A stretch of 31,599 bases of DNA from Nocardiopsis sp. NRRL B-16309 (lineage in GTDB: Bacteria > Actinomycetota > Actinomycetes > Streptosporangiales > Streptosporangiaceae). The notes beneath the pieces are model-generated. The model was given only the letters and a program-made list of their open reading frames with translations, had not been told where the DNA came from and did no database searches. Positions within the stretch are counted from its first letter, which is position 1, and every line of letters starts with the position of its first letter. The stretch is from NCBI RefSeq assembly GCF_001279585.1, contig NZ_LGEC01000094.1, positions 1-31,599 of the forward strand, read 5' to 3'. Below are positions 17,787-26,006 of this stretch, piece by piece. Both the position numbers and the translations under genes were made by a program.

Positions 17787-17873
17787 GGCTCCTCCTCCCT
17801 GCCGCGGGGGCGTGTCCGCCCTGTCCGCCGAGGGCCCGCCGTGGCCGGGGCGCGCCCTCTTCCGCCGGTTCGC

Positions 17874-18284
17874 TCAGGCCCGCGCGGGCGCCGTTCCGAT
17901 TTCGGGCGAGTCGTCCCCCAGGACGGCCAGCACACGGTCGCGGTCGGTCCGGCGCAGGCTCCGGGCCACCAGGACGTAGGAGTGTCTGAGCATCTCCAGC
18001 ACCTCGTCGTCGGGCACCGTGCCGTCCAGGAGCACGGAGTTCCAGTGCCGTTTGTTCATGTGGTAGCCGGGGGTGACGGCCGGGAACTGGGCGCGCAGTT
18101 CCAGCGCCAGCTCGGGGTCGCACTTGAGGTTGACCGTGGCGGGGCCGTCGCCGCTACCGCCCATGAGCAGGGCGAACAGCTTCTGCCCCGTGACCTTGTA
18201 GACCAGCGCGCCGGGGCCGAAGGGCTCGCTCTCGGCGGCCTCGGGGAACCACAGGGCCGCGTCGATGAACTGTTCCGGTGTCAT
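17874..18284 (-). CDS. MmcQ/YjbR-family protein
   Basis: The 136-residue protein has the family pattern: MTPEQFIDAALWFPEAAESE, then PFGPGALVYKVTGQKLFAL, ATVNLKCDPELALELRAQFP and GYHMNKRHWNSVLLDG. The CyaY-like fold is known, and DNA binding has been proposed for the family, but the physiological role is unclear. I use ATG 18284 because GGAGG precedes it closely; the frame reaches 18299 with a start that overlaps that site. It may be cotranscribed with recD2 downstream. Confidence 0.87.
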   Translation of the reverse strand: MTPEQFIDAALWFPEAAESEPFGPGALVYKVTGQKLFALLMGGSGDGPATVNLKCDPELALELRAQFPAVTPGYHMNKRHWNSVLLDGTVPDDEVLEMLRHSYVLVARSLRRTDRDRVLAVLGDDSPEIGTAPARA

Positions 18285-18365
18285 GGGGCCTCCTTCCACC
18301 TCCGAGACTGCCAGAGGCCGACGACGATCGGTATCGGTCCGGCGACGCCTGTGGACGGCGCCCGT

Positions 18366-19556
18366 TCAGGTCCCGCCCTCCAGGACGTCCGGTTCGGCGC
18401 TCAGCTCGGCGACGCGCAGTGCGAGCCGCTGCGCCTCCACGAGCGAGGACAGGGCCTCGTCCTGCTGGCGGTGGTCGGCTCCGGCGGTCACGGCGAGGGC
18501 GTCCAGGCGGGCGGCGGCCCGGCGGTCGTAGGCGGACAGCTCCGCGGTGCTCACCTTGCCCGCGTAGTCCTCCAGCACGTGCACCCGCTCGGTCACCCTC
18601 GCGACGTCCTCGTCGAGGACCTCGCGGGCGCGCTCGGCGGCCCGGCGGCTGTGCTCGCCCGGCGTCGCGATGCCCTCGATGGTGCGCCGCGTCCTGGTGT
18701 GCTCGCGCAGCCGGTCCGCGATCGACCACTCGACGTCGCACAGCACGACACGGTTGCGCACGGTGTCCAGCAGGAGGCCCTGGTCGTGCAGGGACGAGGC
18801 CAGGACCGAGTCCACGGCACGCTGTGCGCGCCCGAGCAGCGCCCGCGCGGGGGCGTCGAGCATGTCGGGGGCGACGAACCAGTCCCGCAGGTCCGCGGCG
18901 AGCGCGTGCCCGGCCCGGTGGTCGTCGTGCGCGGACGGCAGGGCGCGGGCGGGCTCCGGCGACACGAGCGAGCCCATCATGACCAGGCCGCCGCTGACGC
19001 CCAGCACCAGCATCATGACGAATCCGGCCACGATCATGACGGCGCTGCCCAGGAGGAGCGACAGGGTCAGGACCCCCAGGGCCCCGACCGCGCCGCCGCC
19101 GACGATCCAGCCGCCGGCCGTCCTGGCCCGGTCCGGGTGGCGCGGTCGCGGGGGCGGCCGCCACGGGGGCGGGGGTGGCGCGTGGCGGTGGTACCCGCGG
19201 CGCACGGCGGCGTCGAGACGCCGGGCGTGCCCGGCGTCGACCTCCGGGTGGACGGTGATGCGCGCGGGCGCGGCGGCGCCGTGGTCCCCCTCGTCCCCGT
19301 CGCCGAGGGCGGCGGCGGGCGCGCTGGCCAGGAGTTCCCGGACCCCGTTTCCGCGCGTGGTCAGGACCGCGACCCGGATCCGCGGGTCCATGGCGGCCAG
19401 GCCCTGTTCGGCGAGGTCCCGGTAGACCTGGTGGGGCGTGTGCTGGCGCAGGCGCACCAGGCCCTGGTAGCCGGGCACTGGCACCGCTTCGCGGACCGCC
19501 CTGGCCATGCCGGCGGTCACACGGACGGTGGTGCCGTCGGCGAGGGGCAGTTCCAT
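18366..19556 (-). CDS. Two-TM coiled-coil protein, divergent from a kinase gene
   Basis: The 396-residue protein has a soluble N-terminal domain (1-125), a proline-rich linker (HAPPPPPWRPPPRPRHPD, about 125-142), two adjacent membrane segments (about 149-171 and 173-196) and a long charged helical C-terminal region (235-390) likely to form coiled coil. The N-terminal LPLADGTTVRVTAGMARAVR and AVLTTRGNGVRELL segments are not a family I can name. The start is ATG 19556, with GGGAGGGACACC upstream. It is divergent from a Ser/Thr kinase gene 283 bp away, with shared repeats between them, so it may be a partner or substrate of the kinase. That is inference from position only. Confidence 0.7.
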   Translation of the reverse strand: MELPLADGTTVRVTAGMARAVREAVPVPGYQGLVRLRQHTPHQVYRDLAEQGLAAMDPRIRVAVLTTRGNGVRELLASAPAAALGDGDEGDHGAAAPARITVHPEVDAGHARRLDAAVRRGYHRHAPPPPPWRPPPRPRHPDRARTAGGWIVGGGAVGALGVLTLSLLLGSAVMIVAGFVMMLVLGVSGGLVMMGSLVSPEPARALPSAHDDHRAGHALAADLRDWFVAPDMLDAPARALLGRAQRAVDSVLASSLHDQGLLLDTVRNRVVLCDVEWSIADRLREHTRTRRTIEGIATPGEHSRRAAERAREVLDEDVARVTERVHVLEDYAGKVSTAELSAYDRRAAARLDALAVTAGADHRQQDEALSSLVEAQRLALRVAELSAEPDVLEGGT

Positions 19557-19640
19557 GGTGTCCCTCCCGCCCGCGGAGCCCTTCCGCCCTCGTTGCATGT
19601 CTACCATCCGGACGCCGGTTCGACGCCTGTGGCGGGGTTC

Positions 19641-19719
19641 CCGTTCCCACGGAGCGGGGTCAGGGGTCGCCGGTCAGGGCGAACTCCATGGCGATGTCTC
19701 CCGTTCCCGCGGAGCGGGG
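19641..19719. promoter_or_regulatory. Paired 19-bp repeats in a divergent promoter region
   Basis: CCGTTCCC(A/G)CGGAGCGGGG occurs at 19641-19659 and 19701-19719, exactly 60 bp apart with one difference. Each copy is itself an imperfect palindrome (CCGTTCC/GGAGCGG). They sit between the coiled-coil protein gene (-) and the kinase gene (+), a good place for a shared operator. Confidence 0.45.
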
Positions 19720-19839
19720 CCCGGGCACGGCGGGCGGTGTGCGGCGCGGGTCGCGGGCAGGACTGGGGCGGCGGTCGCTGGGTAGACTCCTGCCACCCGT
19801 CACCAGCCCCAGACGTCCCCCACCGACCGGGAGCCCCCC

Positions 19840-20871
19840 ATGAAGGCACGCGGTGTCCGCAGGCTCAAGCCACTGGAGCCGGGCGATCCCGCCGAGGTCG
19901 GCGGGCACACGATCGTGGGCCGCGTCGGCTCCGGGGGGATGGGCACCGTGTACGCGGCCGACTCCCCCGGGGTGCACGGCTACCTCGCGGTGAAGGTGGT
20001 GCACGCCGCCCAGGCGGGCGATCCGCGCTTCCGTGAGCGGTTCGCGCACGAGGCGCGCCTGCTCGCCAAGGTCAACAGCCCCTCGGTGGCCCGCTTCGTG
20101 CGCGCCGACGTGGAGGCCGAGCGCCCCTGGATGATCACCGAGTACGTGCCCGGCCCCACCCTGCGCTACCACGTGGAGCGCTTCGGCCGTCTGCGCGGGG
20201 GCATGCTCCTCGGGCTGGCCGTCGGCACGGCGGAGGCGCTGCGCGCGATCCACGACGCGGGGGTGGTGCACCGCGACCTCAAGCCGAGCAACATCGTGCT
20301 CTCGGCCACGGGGCCCAAACTGCTGGACTTCGGGATCGCGCATCCCGTGGAGGACCCCGACCCCACCAAGTGGATCCGGCTGCGGAAGATGCGCCGGGCC
20401 TACCGCGACCTGCGGCTCCCCTCGCCGGACACCCTCTCCGACGAGCGGTTGAGCATGCGGCGCGACCGGCTGGGCACCCCCGGGTGGATGAGCCCCGAGC
20501 AGTACCACCGCCAGCCCACGACGCAGAAGGCCGACGTCTTCCTGTGGGGCGCGGCGGTGGCCTTCGCCGCGGTCGCGCACGACCCCTTCGGCCGCGCCGA
20601 CGACAAGGAGATGGCCCGGCGGGTCATGTTCGAGGAGCCGGACCTGCAGCACCTGCCGAAGGGCCTGCACGAGCTGGTGGAGGCGGCGATGGCCAAGGAC
20701 CCCGACGACCGCCCGGACGCGCCGGAGCTGCTGCGCGCGGCGCTCGCCCTGGAGGGCCCCGAGGGCGGCGTGAAGGCCCCCGTCCCGCCTCCGGAGCGGG
20801 TCACCGTGCGCGGCCTGCTGGAGCGCCGGTGGACGTCGGTGGCGGTCCGGCCCCCGCGACCGCCCCGCTGA
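19840..20871 (+). CDS. Soluble Ser/Thr protein kinase
   Basis: The 343-residue protein is a PknB-like eukaryotic-type kinase: glycine loop VGSGGMGTVY (G30 onward), VAIK-lysine K52 in LAVKVV, helix-C glutamate E71, catalytic loop HRDLKPSN (144-151), DFG (163-165) and GTPGWMSPEQ (212-221). All catalytic residues are present. The stretch between DFG and GTPGW is about 46 residues, some 25-30 longer than usual, and carries a basic patch KWIRLRKMRRAYRDLRL. There is no transmembrane or PASTA sensor region; a short Pro/Arg tail follows. It is therefore a cytosolic kinase with an unusual activation loop. ATG 19840 is the natural start; no strong ribosome binding site is seen beyond GGGAG. A divergent two-TM protein gene is adjacent. 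Confidence 0.92.
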   Translation: MKARGVRRLKPLEPGDPAEVGGHTIVGRVGSGGMGTVYAADSPGVHGYLAVKVVHAAQAGDPRFRERFAHEARLLAKVNSPSVARFVRADVEAERPWMITEYVPGPTLRYHVERFGRLRGGMLLGLAVGTAEALRAIHDAGVVHRDLKPSNIVLSATGPKLLDFGIAHPVEDPDPTKWIRLRKMRRAYRDLRLPSPDTLSDERLSMRRDRLGTPGWMSPEQYHRQPTTQKADVFLWGAAVAFAAVAHDPFGRADDKEMARRVMFEEPDLQHLPKGLHELVEAAMAKDPDDRPDAPELLRAALALEGPEGGVKAPVPPPERVTVRGLLERRWTSVAVRPPRPPR

Positions 20872-20991
20872 GGGCGGCGGGAGCGGCGGAGCCGGTGACG
20901 ATGGCCGGCGCGGTGACGGCGGCCGGGCGGCAGCGTTGGCGGCAGCCGGGGCGGCGGCGCTGGTGACGACGGCCGGGGCGGCGGGCGTGGC

Positions 20992-21525
20992 TCAGTAGAG
21001 CCCGTAGTACGCGCGACCCTCGCGGGAGAGCATCGCGACGAGCATGTACACCGCGAAGCCGAGCGGGACGGCGGCCAGGAGGTCGCCGGTGAACATGTTC
21101 CACGCGAGCAGGGCGCCCGCCGCCCCCTGGAAGGCCACCACGCCCCAGTAGGCGCCGAGCGTGCGGCGGCGGATCCGGCTCGCCAGGAACGTGGAGAGCA
21201 GGCCGTAGACGCCCGTGACCAACGCGAGCATGCCCATCATGGAGCGCATCATCTCGGGGCTGATGGCCAGGTCGACGTTCTCCTCGGCGGCCAGCTCGGA
21301 CTGCTGCCGGAGCACCTCGGCCATGTCCTCGGTCGACACGCTCAGCCCCATGACGAACAGCAGGGACAGGGCGAGACCGCAGAAGCCGCCGACGAACATC
21401 AGCATGCGCACGGTCGCGACCTTGCGCGGGAGCGGCGCGTGGGGGCTCAGGGCGTCGAAGTGGGGTCCGAAGCCGAAGAGCCCGTGCCCGGCCCCGTGGG
21501 GGTCCTGCGGTCCGAAGGGAGACAC
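20992..21525 (-). CDS. Four-TM hypothetical membrane protein
   Basis: The 177-residue protein has a Gly/His/Pro-rich N-terminus (1-38), TM1 (about 40-61), a charged extracytoplasmic or cytoplasmic loop (65-92) and three further TMs (about 95-115, 122-142 and 150-167), ending REGRAYYGLY. GTG 21525 is preceded by GGAAGGA at 5-6 bases and is chosen over the far upstream ATG 21609. No family was recognised. It converges on the kinase gene and is divergent from the nucleotidase gene. Confidence 0.7.
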   Translation of the reverse strand: MSPFGPQDPHGAGHGLFGFGPHFDALSPHAPLPRKVATVRMLMFVGGFCGLALSLLFVMGLSVSTEDMAEVLRQQSELAAEENVDLAISPEMMRSMMGMLALVTGVYGLLSTFLASRIRRRTLGAYWGVVAFQGAAGALLAWNMFTGDLLAAVPLGFAVYMLVAMLSREGRAYYGLY

Positions 21526-21737
21526 GAGAGTCCTTCCGAGGCGTCGTTCGGGGGTTCGTTCCCATCGTAGGCGGCCCCGTCCCCCGTGGCGGGCGCGCCC
21601 ATGGCACACCGCGGGTTGTTCAAATCGTCACCTGGGCGCCGGTGCCGCCTTACCGGCCCCCGTCTATGGTGAGTCCTTTCGTACCACGCACCCCACCCCC
21701 CGCTCCCCCATTCCCCCGGACAAAGGAGTCTCACCGC

Positions 21738-23861
21738 ATGTCCAGACTCGTACGCGCTTCGGGCGCGCTGCTGCTGTCGGGTGCCCTGGTGGCCTCGTCG
21801 GCGGTGGCCGCCGGAGCGGACACGGCGGAGGATCCCGCCTTCACCCTGACGATCCTGCACGGCAACGACCCCGAGTCGCAGCTGCTGCACTCCTCGGCCG
21901 ACCCCGGCTTCGGCGGCGCCGCCCGCTACACCACGCTGTTCCGGCAGCTGCGCGAGGAGGAGGCCGCGGGCGGCGGTGCCGACGAGGCGGCCGAGCGCGG
22001 TGTGGTGTCGGTCAACTCGGGTGACATGTACCTGCCGGGTCCGGAGCTGGCGGCCTCGCTGGAGGAGGGCGCGCCCCTCTACGACGCGATCGTCGCCAAC
22101 GAGGTCGGCTACGACGCCGTCGCCATGGGCAACCACGAGTTCGACTTCGGCCCGGACTTCTACGCGCGCTTCGTCGGGGACCTGACCGGCGACACGCGGG
22201 TGGTCGCGGCCAACGTGGACGTGTCCGGTGAGCCCGAGCTGGCCGCGCTGGCCGACGCCGGGCGGATCGCGCCCAGCACGGTCGTCGACGCGGGCGGGGA
22301 GCGGGTCGGCGTCGTCGGCGCGCTCTACCCGGACCTGGCCAGCATCTCCAGTCCGCGCAACGTGGTGCTGGACGAGGTCGTCGGCCCCGTCCAGGCCGAG
22401 GTCGACCGGCTCACGGCCGACGGGGTGGACAAGATCGTGCTGATCTCCCACCTGCAGGGCATCGCGTTCGAGCAGCGCGTCGGCCAGGAGCTGACCGACG
22501 TGGACGTCATCGTCGCCGGCGGCGGGCACGAGGTCATGGCCGCGCCCGACGACGCGCTCATCCCCGGGGACGAGGTCACCGCCAACCCCGTCACGGGTGA
22601 GCCGCTGCACTACCCGCTGGTGGTGAGCGACGCCGACGGCGGCGACCTGCCGATCGTCACCGCCGGGGCCGACTACGAGTACGTGGGCCGGCTGGTCGTC
22701 AACTTCGACGCCGCGGGCGAGCTGGTCTCGGTCGCCGACCGGTCCGGCGCGGTCCGCGTCTCGGGCACCGGCGACGACGCCGTCGAGGAGGACGCGACCG
22801 TGCGCGCGGAGGTGACCGAGCCGGTCTCCGCCCACGTGGACTCCCTGGACGAGACCGAGGTCGCCCAGAGCGAGGTGGGCCTGGACGGCACCCGCGACCC
22901 GGGCGTGCGGACCCAGGAGACCAACCTGGGCAGCCTGATGGCGGACGCGCTGCTGGACACGGGGCGGCGACGGGCCGAGGAGTACGGCGTCGACGCACCG
23001 CAGATCGGTATCCAGAACGGCGGCGGCATCCGCAACGGATCGGTGATCCCCGCCGGTCCCCTCACCGTGCTCGACACCTACTCGATCGCGCCCTTCGCGA
23101 ACCAGACCGTGGTGGTCCCCGACCTGCCGCGGACGCAGATCAAGGAGCTGCTGGAGCACGGTGTGTCCGCCGCTCCGGCCGCCGACGGCCGCTTCATGCA
23201 GGTGGGCGGCGTCAACTTCGCCTACGACCCCGAGCGCACCGCGCAGGAGGTCGACGCCGAGGGCACGGTGCTCACGCCCGGTGAGCGGGTGCGCAACGTC
23301 GTGCTGCACGACGGGACGGTGCTGGTGGCCGGCGGCGAGGTCGTGGACGGCCCGCCCGTCTCGGTCGCCACGATCGACTTCTCCGCGCGCGGCGGCGACA
23401 TGTACCCGTTCCGGGGCGCGCCGTTCACCGTGGTGGGCACCACCTACCAGGGTGCGCTGGAGAGCTACCTCGCGACGACGCTCCAGGGCCGCGTGACGGC
23501 CGCCGACTACCCCGAGGGCGGTTCCGGCCGCATCGTGGTGGGCGAGGAGGCGACCGACCCGGGCACTCCCGTGACGGGGACGCTGGAGCAGGTGCGGGAG
23601 CCGGTGCGCGAGGGCGTCTCGGCGCACTTCCGGTACACCACCGACGCCCCGGGCTCCGACAACGTGGTGGCCCTGTTCGCCGAGGGCACCTCGCCCGGTG
23701 ACGGCGAGCCGCTCGCCACGGCCAAGGCGCACAAGTCCGAGGGCCGGACCGCGGTGCGCACCCGCGGACTGGGCACGGGTGAGTTCACCGCCTACCTGCT
23801 GGACGGCGAGGGCGGGGTGCTGGCCGGACCGGCGGCGTTCGAGATCGTCCCGCGCCGGTAG
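21738..23861 (+). CDS. Secreted 5'-nucleotidase/metallophosphatase
   Basis: The 707-residue protein begins with a Sec signal peptide (SGALLLSGALVASSAVAAGA; cleavage near 26-29). A calcineurin-like metallophosphatase domain follows: ILHGNDPESQLL, VNSGDMYLPGPEL, MGNHEFDFGP, LISHLQGI and VIVAGGGHEV. Then comes the 5'-nucleotidase C-terminal domain with NGGGIRNGSVIPAG and the substrate-binding region SIAPFANQT. A further C-terminal segment of about 80 residues looks like an Ig-like fold. The first metal motif lacks the usual DxH histidine (ND-PES), a form I remember in one branch of these proteins (NDGESQL). It releases phosphate from extracellular nucleotides. ATG 21738 follows AAAGGAG. No LPXTG or membrane anchor is seen, so it is probably free or wall-associated. 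A terminator follows. Confidence 0.92.
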   Translation: MSRLVRASGALLLSGALVASSAVAAGADTAEDPAFTLTILHGNDPESQLLHSSADPGFGGAARYTTLFRQLREEEAAGGGADEAAERGVVSVNSGDMYLPGPELAASLEEGAPLYDAIVANEVGYDAVAMGNHEFDFGPDFYARFVGDLTGDTRVVAANVDVSGEPELAALADAGRIAPSTVVDAGGERVGVVGALYPDLASISSPRNVVLDEVVGPVQAEVDRLTADGVDKIVLISHLQGIAFEQRVGQELTDVDVIVAGGGHEVMAAPDDALIPGDEVTANPVTGEPLHYPLVVSDADGGDLPIVTAGADYEYVGRLVVNFDAAGELVSVADRSGAVRVSGTGDDAVEEDATVRAEVTEPVSAHVDSLDETEVAQSEVGLDGTRDPGVRTQETNLGSLMADALLDTGRRRAEEYGVDAPQIGIQNGGGIRNGSVIPAGPLTVLDTYSIAPFANQTVVVPDLPRTQIKELLEHGVSAAPAADGRFMQVGGVNFAYDPERTAQEVDAEGTVLTPGERVRNVVLHDGTVLVAGGEVVDGPPVSVATIDFSARGGDMYPFRGAPFTVVGTTYQGALESYLATTLQGRVTAADYPEGGSGRIVVGEEATDPGTPVTGTLEQVREPVREGVSAHFRYTTDAPGSDNVVALFAEGTSPGDGEPLATAKAHKSEGRTAVRTRGLGTGEFTAYLLDGEGGVLAGPAAFEIVPRR

Positions 23862-23873
23862 GACGGCGCCCGA

Positions 23874-23905
23874 AGGGCCGGTCACCCCGAGGGGTGGCCG
23901 GCCCT
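23874..23905. terminator. Hairpin between convergent genes
   Basis: AGGGCCGGTCACCCC pairs with GGGGTGGCCGGCCCT, with one T-G wobble, giving a stem of about 14 bp. It begins 13 bases after the nucleotidase stop and can also serve the minus-strand gene ending at 23968. Confidence 0.8.
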
Positions 23906-23967
23906 CGGCGTGCGGGCCCCGGGACGCCGCCGCGTGCGGACGCGTCCGGCGGCGCCGCCGCCCGGCT

Positions 23968-24438
23968 TCAGCAGCGGGGCAGCCCCTCGACGGGCTTCCA
24001 GGGCTCGGCCACGCGCAGGGCGGTGGCGCTGACGAAGACGTCCAGGTTCCCGACGCTGTCGTCGGTGAGGACCCACCAGGTGGTCATGCGGCCCTGGCCG
24101 TCGGAGTGGGGCTCGCCCTCGACCTGGCAGAAGAAGGCGTTGCGGCCCGCCCAGAGCCAGCCTCCCGTGGGGTACCGGGTGTCCTGGGACCAGTAGGAGC
24201 GGCTGTCGCGCCAGGTGGTGTAGTACCGGCGCGGCGAGAAGCCCTCGCGGGCGTCGGCCTCGCGGGTATCGTCCCCGCCCGCCTTGTCCCCGCGGGCGTC
24301 GGCCTCGCGGGTATCGTCCCCGCGGGCGTCGGCCGTGTGCGCGGCCGCCGCGGGGGCCGCCGCGTGGGGCGCCCCTCCCAGGGCCAGGGCGCACAGAAGC
24401 GCCGTCGTCACCGTACGCAGAGTGCCTGTGTGGGCCAT
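23968..24438 (-). CDS. Small secreted protein with internal repeats
   Basis: The 156-residue protein has a signal peptide (TTALLCALALGGAPHAAAPA, cleavage near AAA-HT). A low-complexity linker repeats ADARGDDTRE at a 15-residue interval, and the mature domain contains YYTTWRDSRSYWS, GGWLWAGRNAFFCQVEG, MTTWWVLTDD and LDVFVSATALR. Two cysteines (in FFCQ and at the last residue) could form a disulfide. The domain is Trp/Tyr-rich and recalls secreted SH3-like proteins of actinomycetes, but I cannot name it. The start is ATG 24438, with GGGAGGAG upstream. Paired ATTGTGAC sequences lie in its promoter region. Confidence 0.75.
   Translation of the reverse strand: MAHTGTLRTVTTALLCALALGGAPHAAAPAAAAHTADARGDDTREADARGDKAGGDDTREADAREGFSPRRYYTTWRDSRSYWSQDTRYPTGGWLWAGRNAFFCQVEGEPHSDGQGRMTTWWVLTDDSVGNLDVFVSATALRVAEPWKPVEGLPRC
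24246..24334. repeat. 45-bp tandem repeat inside the secreted-protein gene
   Basis: A 33-base block beginning CGCGGGCGTCGGCCTCGCGG is repeated exactly at 24246 and 24291, and its first 14 bases recur at 24321. The repeat is in frame and encodes the ADARGDDTRE linker units. Confidence 0.85.
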
Positions 24439-24492
24439 CGCCGCTCCTCCCGCCGCCGACGGCCGATGCCGCCAAACCGTACCGACGGCGCC

Positions 24493-24521
24493 ATTGTGAC
24501 ACAGAGCGATCTTATTGTGAC
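24493..24521. promoter_or_regulatory. Paired ATTGTGAC repeats, 21 bp apart
   Basis: ATTGTGAC occurs exactly at 24493-24500 and 24514-24521, a start-to-start distance of 21 bp (two helical turns), 55-83 bp upstream of the secreted-protein start. The second lies in TGTG-N9-CACA. This looks like a regulator binding site; the protein is unknown. Confidence 0.45.
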
Positions 24522-24546
24522 TTTACGACACAGCGCGGGTGTGCGG

Positions 24547-25077
24547 TCAGCAGCCGGCCGCGGATCTGGCGTCGTCGGCCATGGCGTCGCGTTCGTCCCG
24601 GTCGAGGCCGTGGTGGTCGAACCACACGAGTACGAAGTGACAGGCGTCCCGGGTGTCCCGGGCGTCGTGGCCGCCGTCCGAGCGGGCCTCGCGCATCGCC
24701 CGGGCCGCCTCCGCGGCGATCCCGGTGTCGCCGAAGGCGACGATCCGCACGACGTCGGTGTCCATGGCGGACGTGCAGAGGAAGGGGTCGGGCTCGTCGG
24801 CCCCCTCGGGCTCGGCGCACAACTCCGCGGTCGTGTCGAGACGCGAGCCGATGCCGTGGTCCTCGCGCAGCGCGCCGACCAGCTCGTCGGCGGACATCAG
24901 ACCCGCGGCCCCGGCGGCACCGCCCTGCCTTCCCTGCGCGACGACGCCGACCGCCCGATCCACCAGGGCCAGGGCCCCTCCCAGGAAGGCGGCGCCGCCC
25001 AGGACCGCGATGACGGTGAGGACCACGAGCAGGCCCGTGCCGTGGTGGCTCGACTGCGGTGCTGGGTTCGGACGCAC
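24547..25077 (-). CDS. Membrane-anchored protein with Cys-containing domain
   Basis: The 176-residue protein has one N-terminal membrane segment (about 14-46) and a soluble, probably extracytoplasmic domain with four cysteines (CAEP, LCTS, ACHF and the C-terminal residue), possibly two disulfides. It contains DTDVVRIVAFGDTGIAAEAA and HFVLVWFDHHGLDRDERDAM. I do not recognise the family. GTG 25077 has GAGGAG six bases before it; ATG 25143 further up is unsupported. It is divergent from the response regulator gene, so a link to that two-component system is possible. It could be an accessory sensor or a target. Confidence 0.65.
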   Translation of the reverse strand: MRPNPAPQSSHHGTGLLVVLTVIAVLGGAAFLGGALALVDRAVGVVAQGRQGGAAGAAGLMSADELVGALREDHGIGSRLDTTAELCAEPEGADEPDPFLCTSAMDTDVVRIVAFGDTGIAAEAARAMREARSDGGHDARDTRDACHFVLVWFDHHGLDRDERDAMADDARSAAGC

Positions 25078-25227
25078 GTACGACTCCTCGCCTCGGGGAT
25101 GCCCGACTGAGTCAAGCCTCCCAGTTTCACCAAGTACGTGCAAAGAAAAGTTCTATGGTGGCCAATTGCCCTGTATGCCCGGTATGTGATTCACGTATTT
25201 TCGGCCAACCTTGGGACATCCGGCGCG

Positions 25228-25233
25228 CATAAT
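25228..25233 (+). promoter_or_regulatory. Candidate -10 (CATAAT) for the two-component operon
   Basis: CATAAT is followed by six bases (AGGGAA) and an in-frame ATG at 25240. In actinobacteria a -10 this close to an ATG usually marks a leaderless message. No good -35 is seen. The surrounding 25140-25260 is AT-rich for this genome. Confidence 0.4.
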
Positions 25234-25269
25234 AGGGAAATGCGCGACCCGGGATCTACGATCAACAGC

Positions 25270-25938
25270 ATGACCTGCGTTTTGCTGGCCGAAGACGATG
25301 TCTCGATCTCCGAGCCTCTCGCGCGCGCACTCCGCCGCGAGGGTTATACGGTGGATGTGACCGTCAACGGCATTGAGACACTCGACCGTGCCCGTGCGGG
25401 AGACATCGACCTCATGGTCCTTGATCTCGGGCTGCCCGAAATGGACGGGCTTGAGGTGGCACGTCGGCTGCGAGCCGAGGGTCACGGAACGCCGATCCTG
25501 ATCCTGACCGCCCGTGCCGACGAGGTCGACACCGTCGTCGGCCTCGACGCGGGCGCCGACGACTACGTCACCAAGCCCTTCCGCCTGGCCGAACTCCTCG
25601 CCCGCGTCCGGGCCCTGCTGCGCCGGGGCGGCGCGGAGGTACCGGTCGTGCACGGCGTGCGCATCGACAACGACTCGCGACGCGCGTGGCTGGGCGAGCG
25701 TGAACTCCAACTGACGACGAAGGAGTTCGACCTCCTGCGCGTGCTCGTCCGCGACGCGGGCAAGGTGGTCACTCGTGAACAGATCATGCGTGAGGTGTGG
25801 GACACCAACTGGTGGGGTTCGACGAAGACCCTCGACATGCACATCTCCTGGCTGCGCCGCAAACTCGGCGACGACGCCAACCAGCCCTCGTACATCACGA
25901 CCGTTCGCGGCGTGGGATTCCGCTTCGAGCGGGACTGA
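25270..25938 (+). CDS. OmpR/PhoB-family response regulator
   Basis: The 222-residue protein has a receiver domain (VLLAEDD at 4-10, phospho-acceptor D52 in VLDLGLPEMDG, T80, K102 in VTKPF) and a winged-helix DNA-binding domain (LTTKEFDLLRVLVRDAGKVV, DMHISWLRRKLGDD, TTVRGVGFRFE). It is controlled by the histidine kinase encoded 68 bp downstream. ATG 25270 is the usual family start, but it has no ribosome binding site. ATG 25240 is in frame six bases after a CATAAT -10 and would add ten residues (MRDPGSTINS) as a leaderless start. I keep 25270 because the added residues lie outside the receiver fold. Confidence 0.92.
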   Translation: MTCVLLAEDDVSISEPLARALRREGYTVDVTVNGIETLDRARAGDIDLMVLDLGLPEMDGLEVARRLRAEGHGTPILILTARADEVDTVVGLDAGADDYVTKPFRLAELLARVRALLRRGGAEVPVVHGVRIDNDSRRAWLGERELQLTTKEFDLLRVLVRDAGKVVTREQIMREVWDTNWWGSTKTLDMHISWLRRKLGDDANQPSYITTVRGVGFRFERD

Positions 25939-26006
25939 CTCGACCTTGGGTTCACAGCGCTCGGTACCGGCCGGCCGACCCAGGGGCCGTACGGACGTGA
26001 GGTGAC

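Noticed and set aside
15120..20036. A 1638-residue open frame on the plus strand
   Set aside because: It lies antisense to recD2, the YjbR-type gene and the coiled-coil gene. Its translation is low-complexity Gly/Arg/Val/Asp without motifs, an artefact of high GC.
21447..23885. An 812-residue minus-strand frame opposite the nucleotidase
   Set aside because: Composition is His/Gly/Arg/Val-rich with no domain; the plus-strand nucleotidase is unambiguous.
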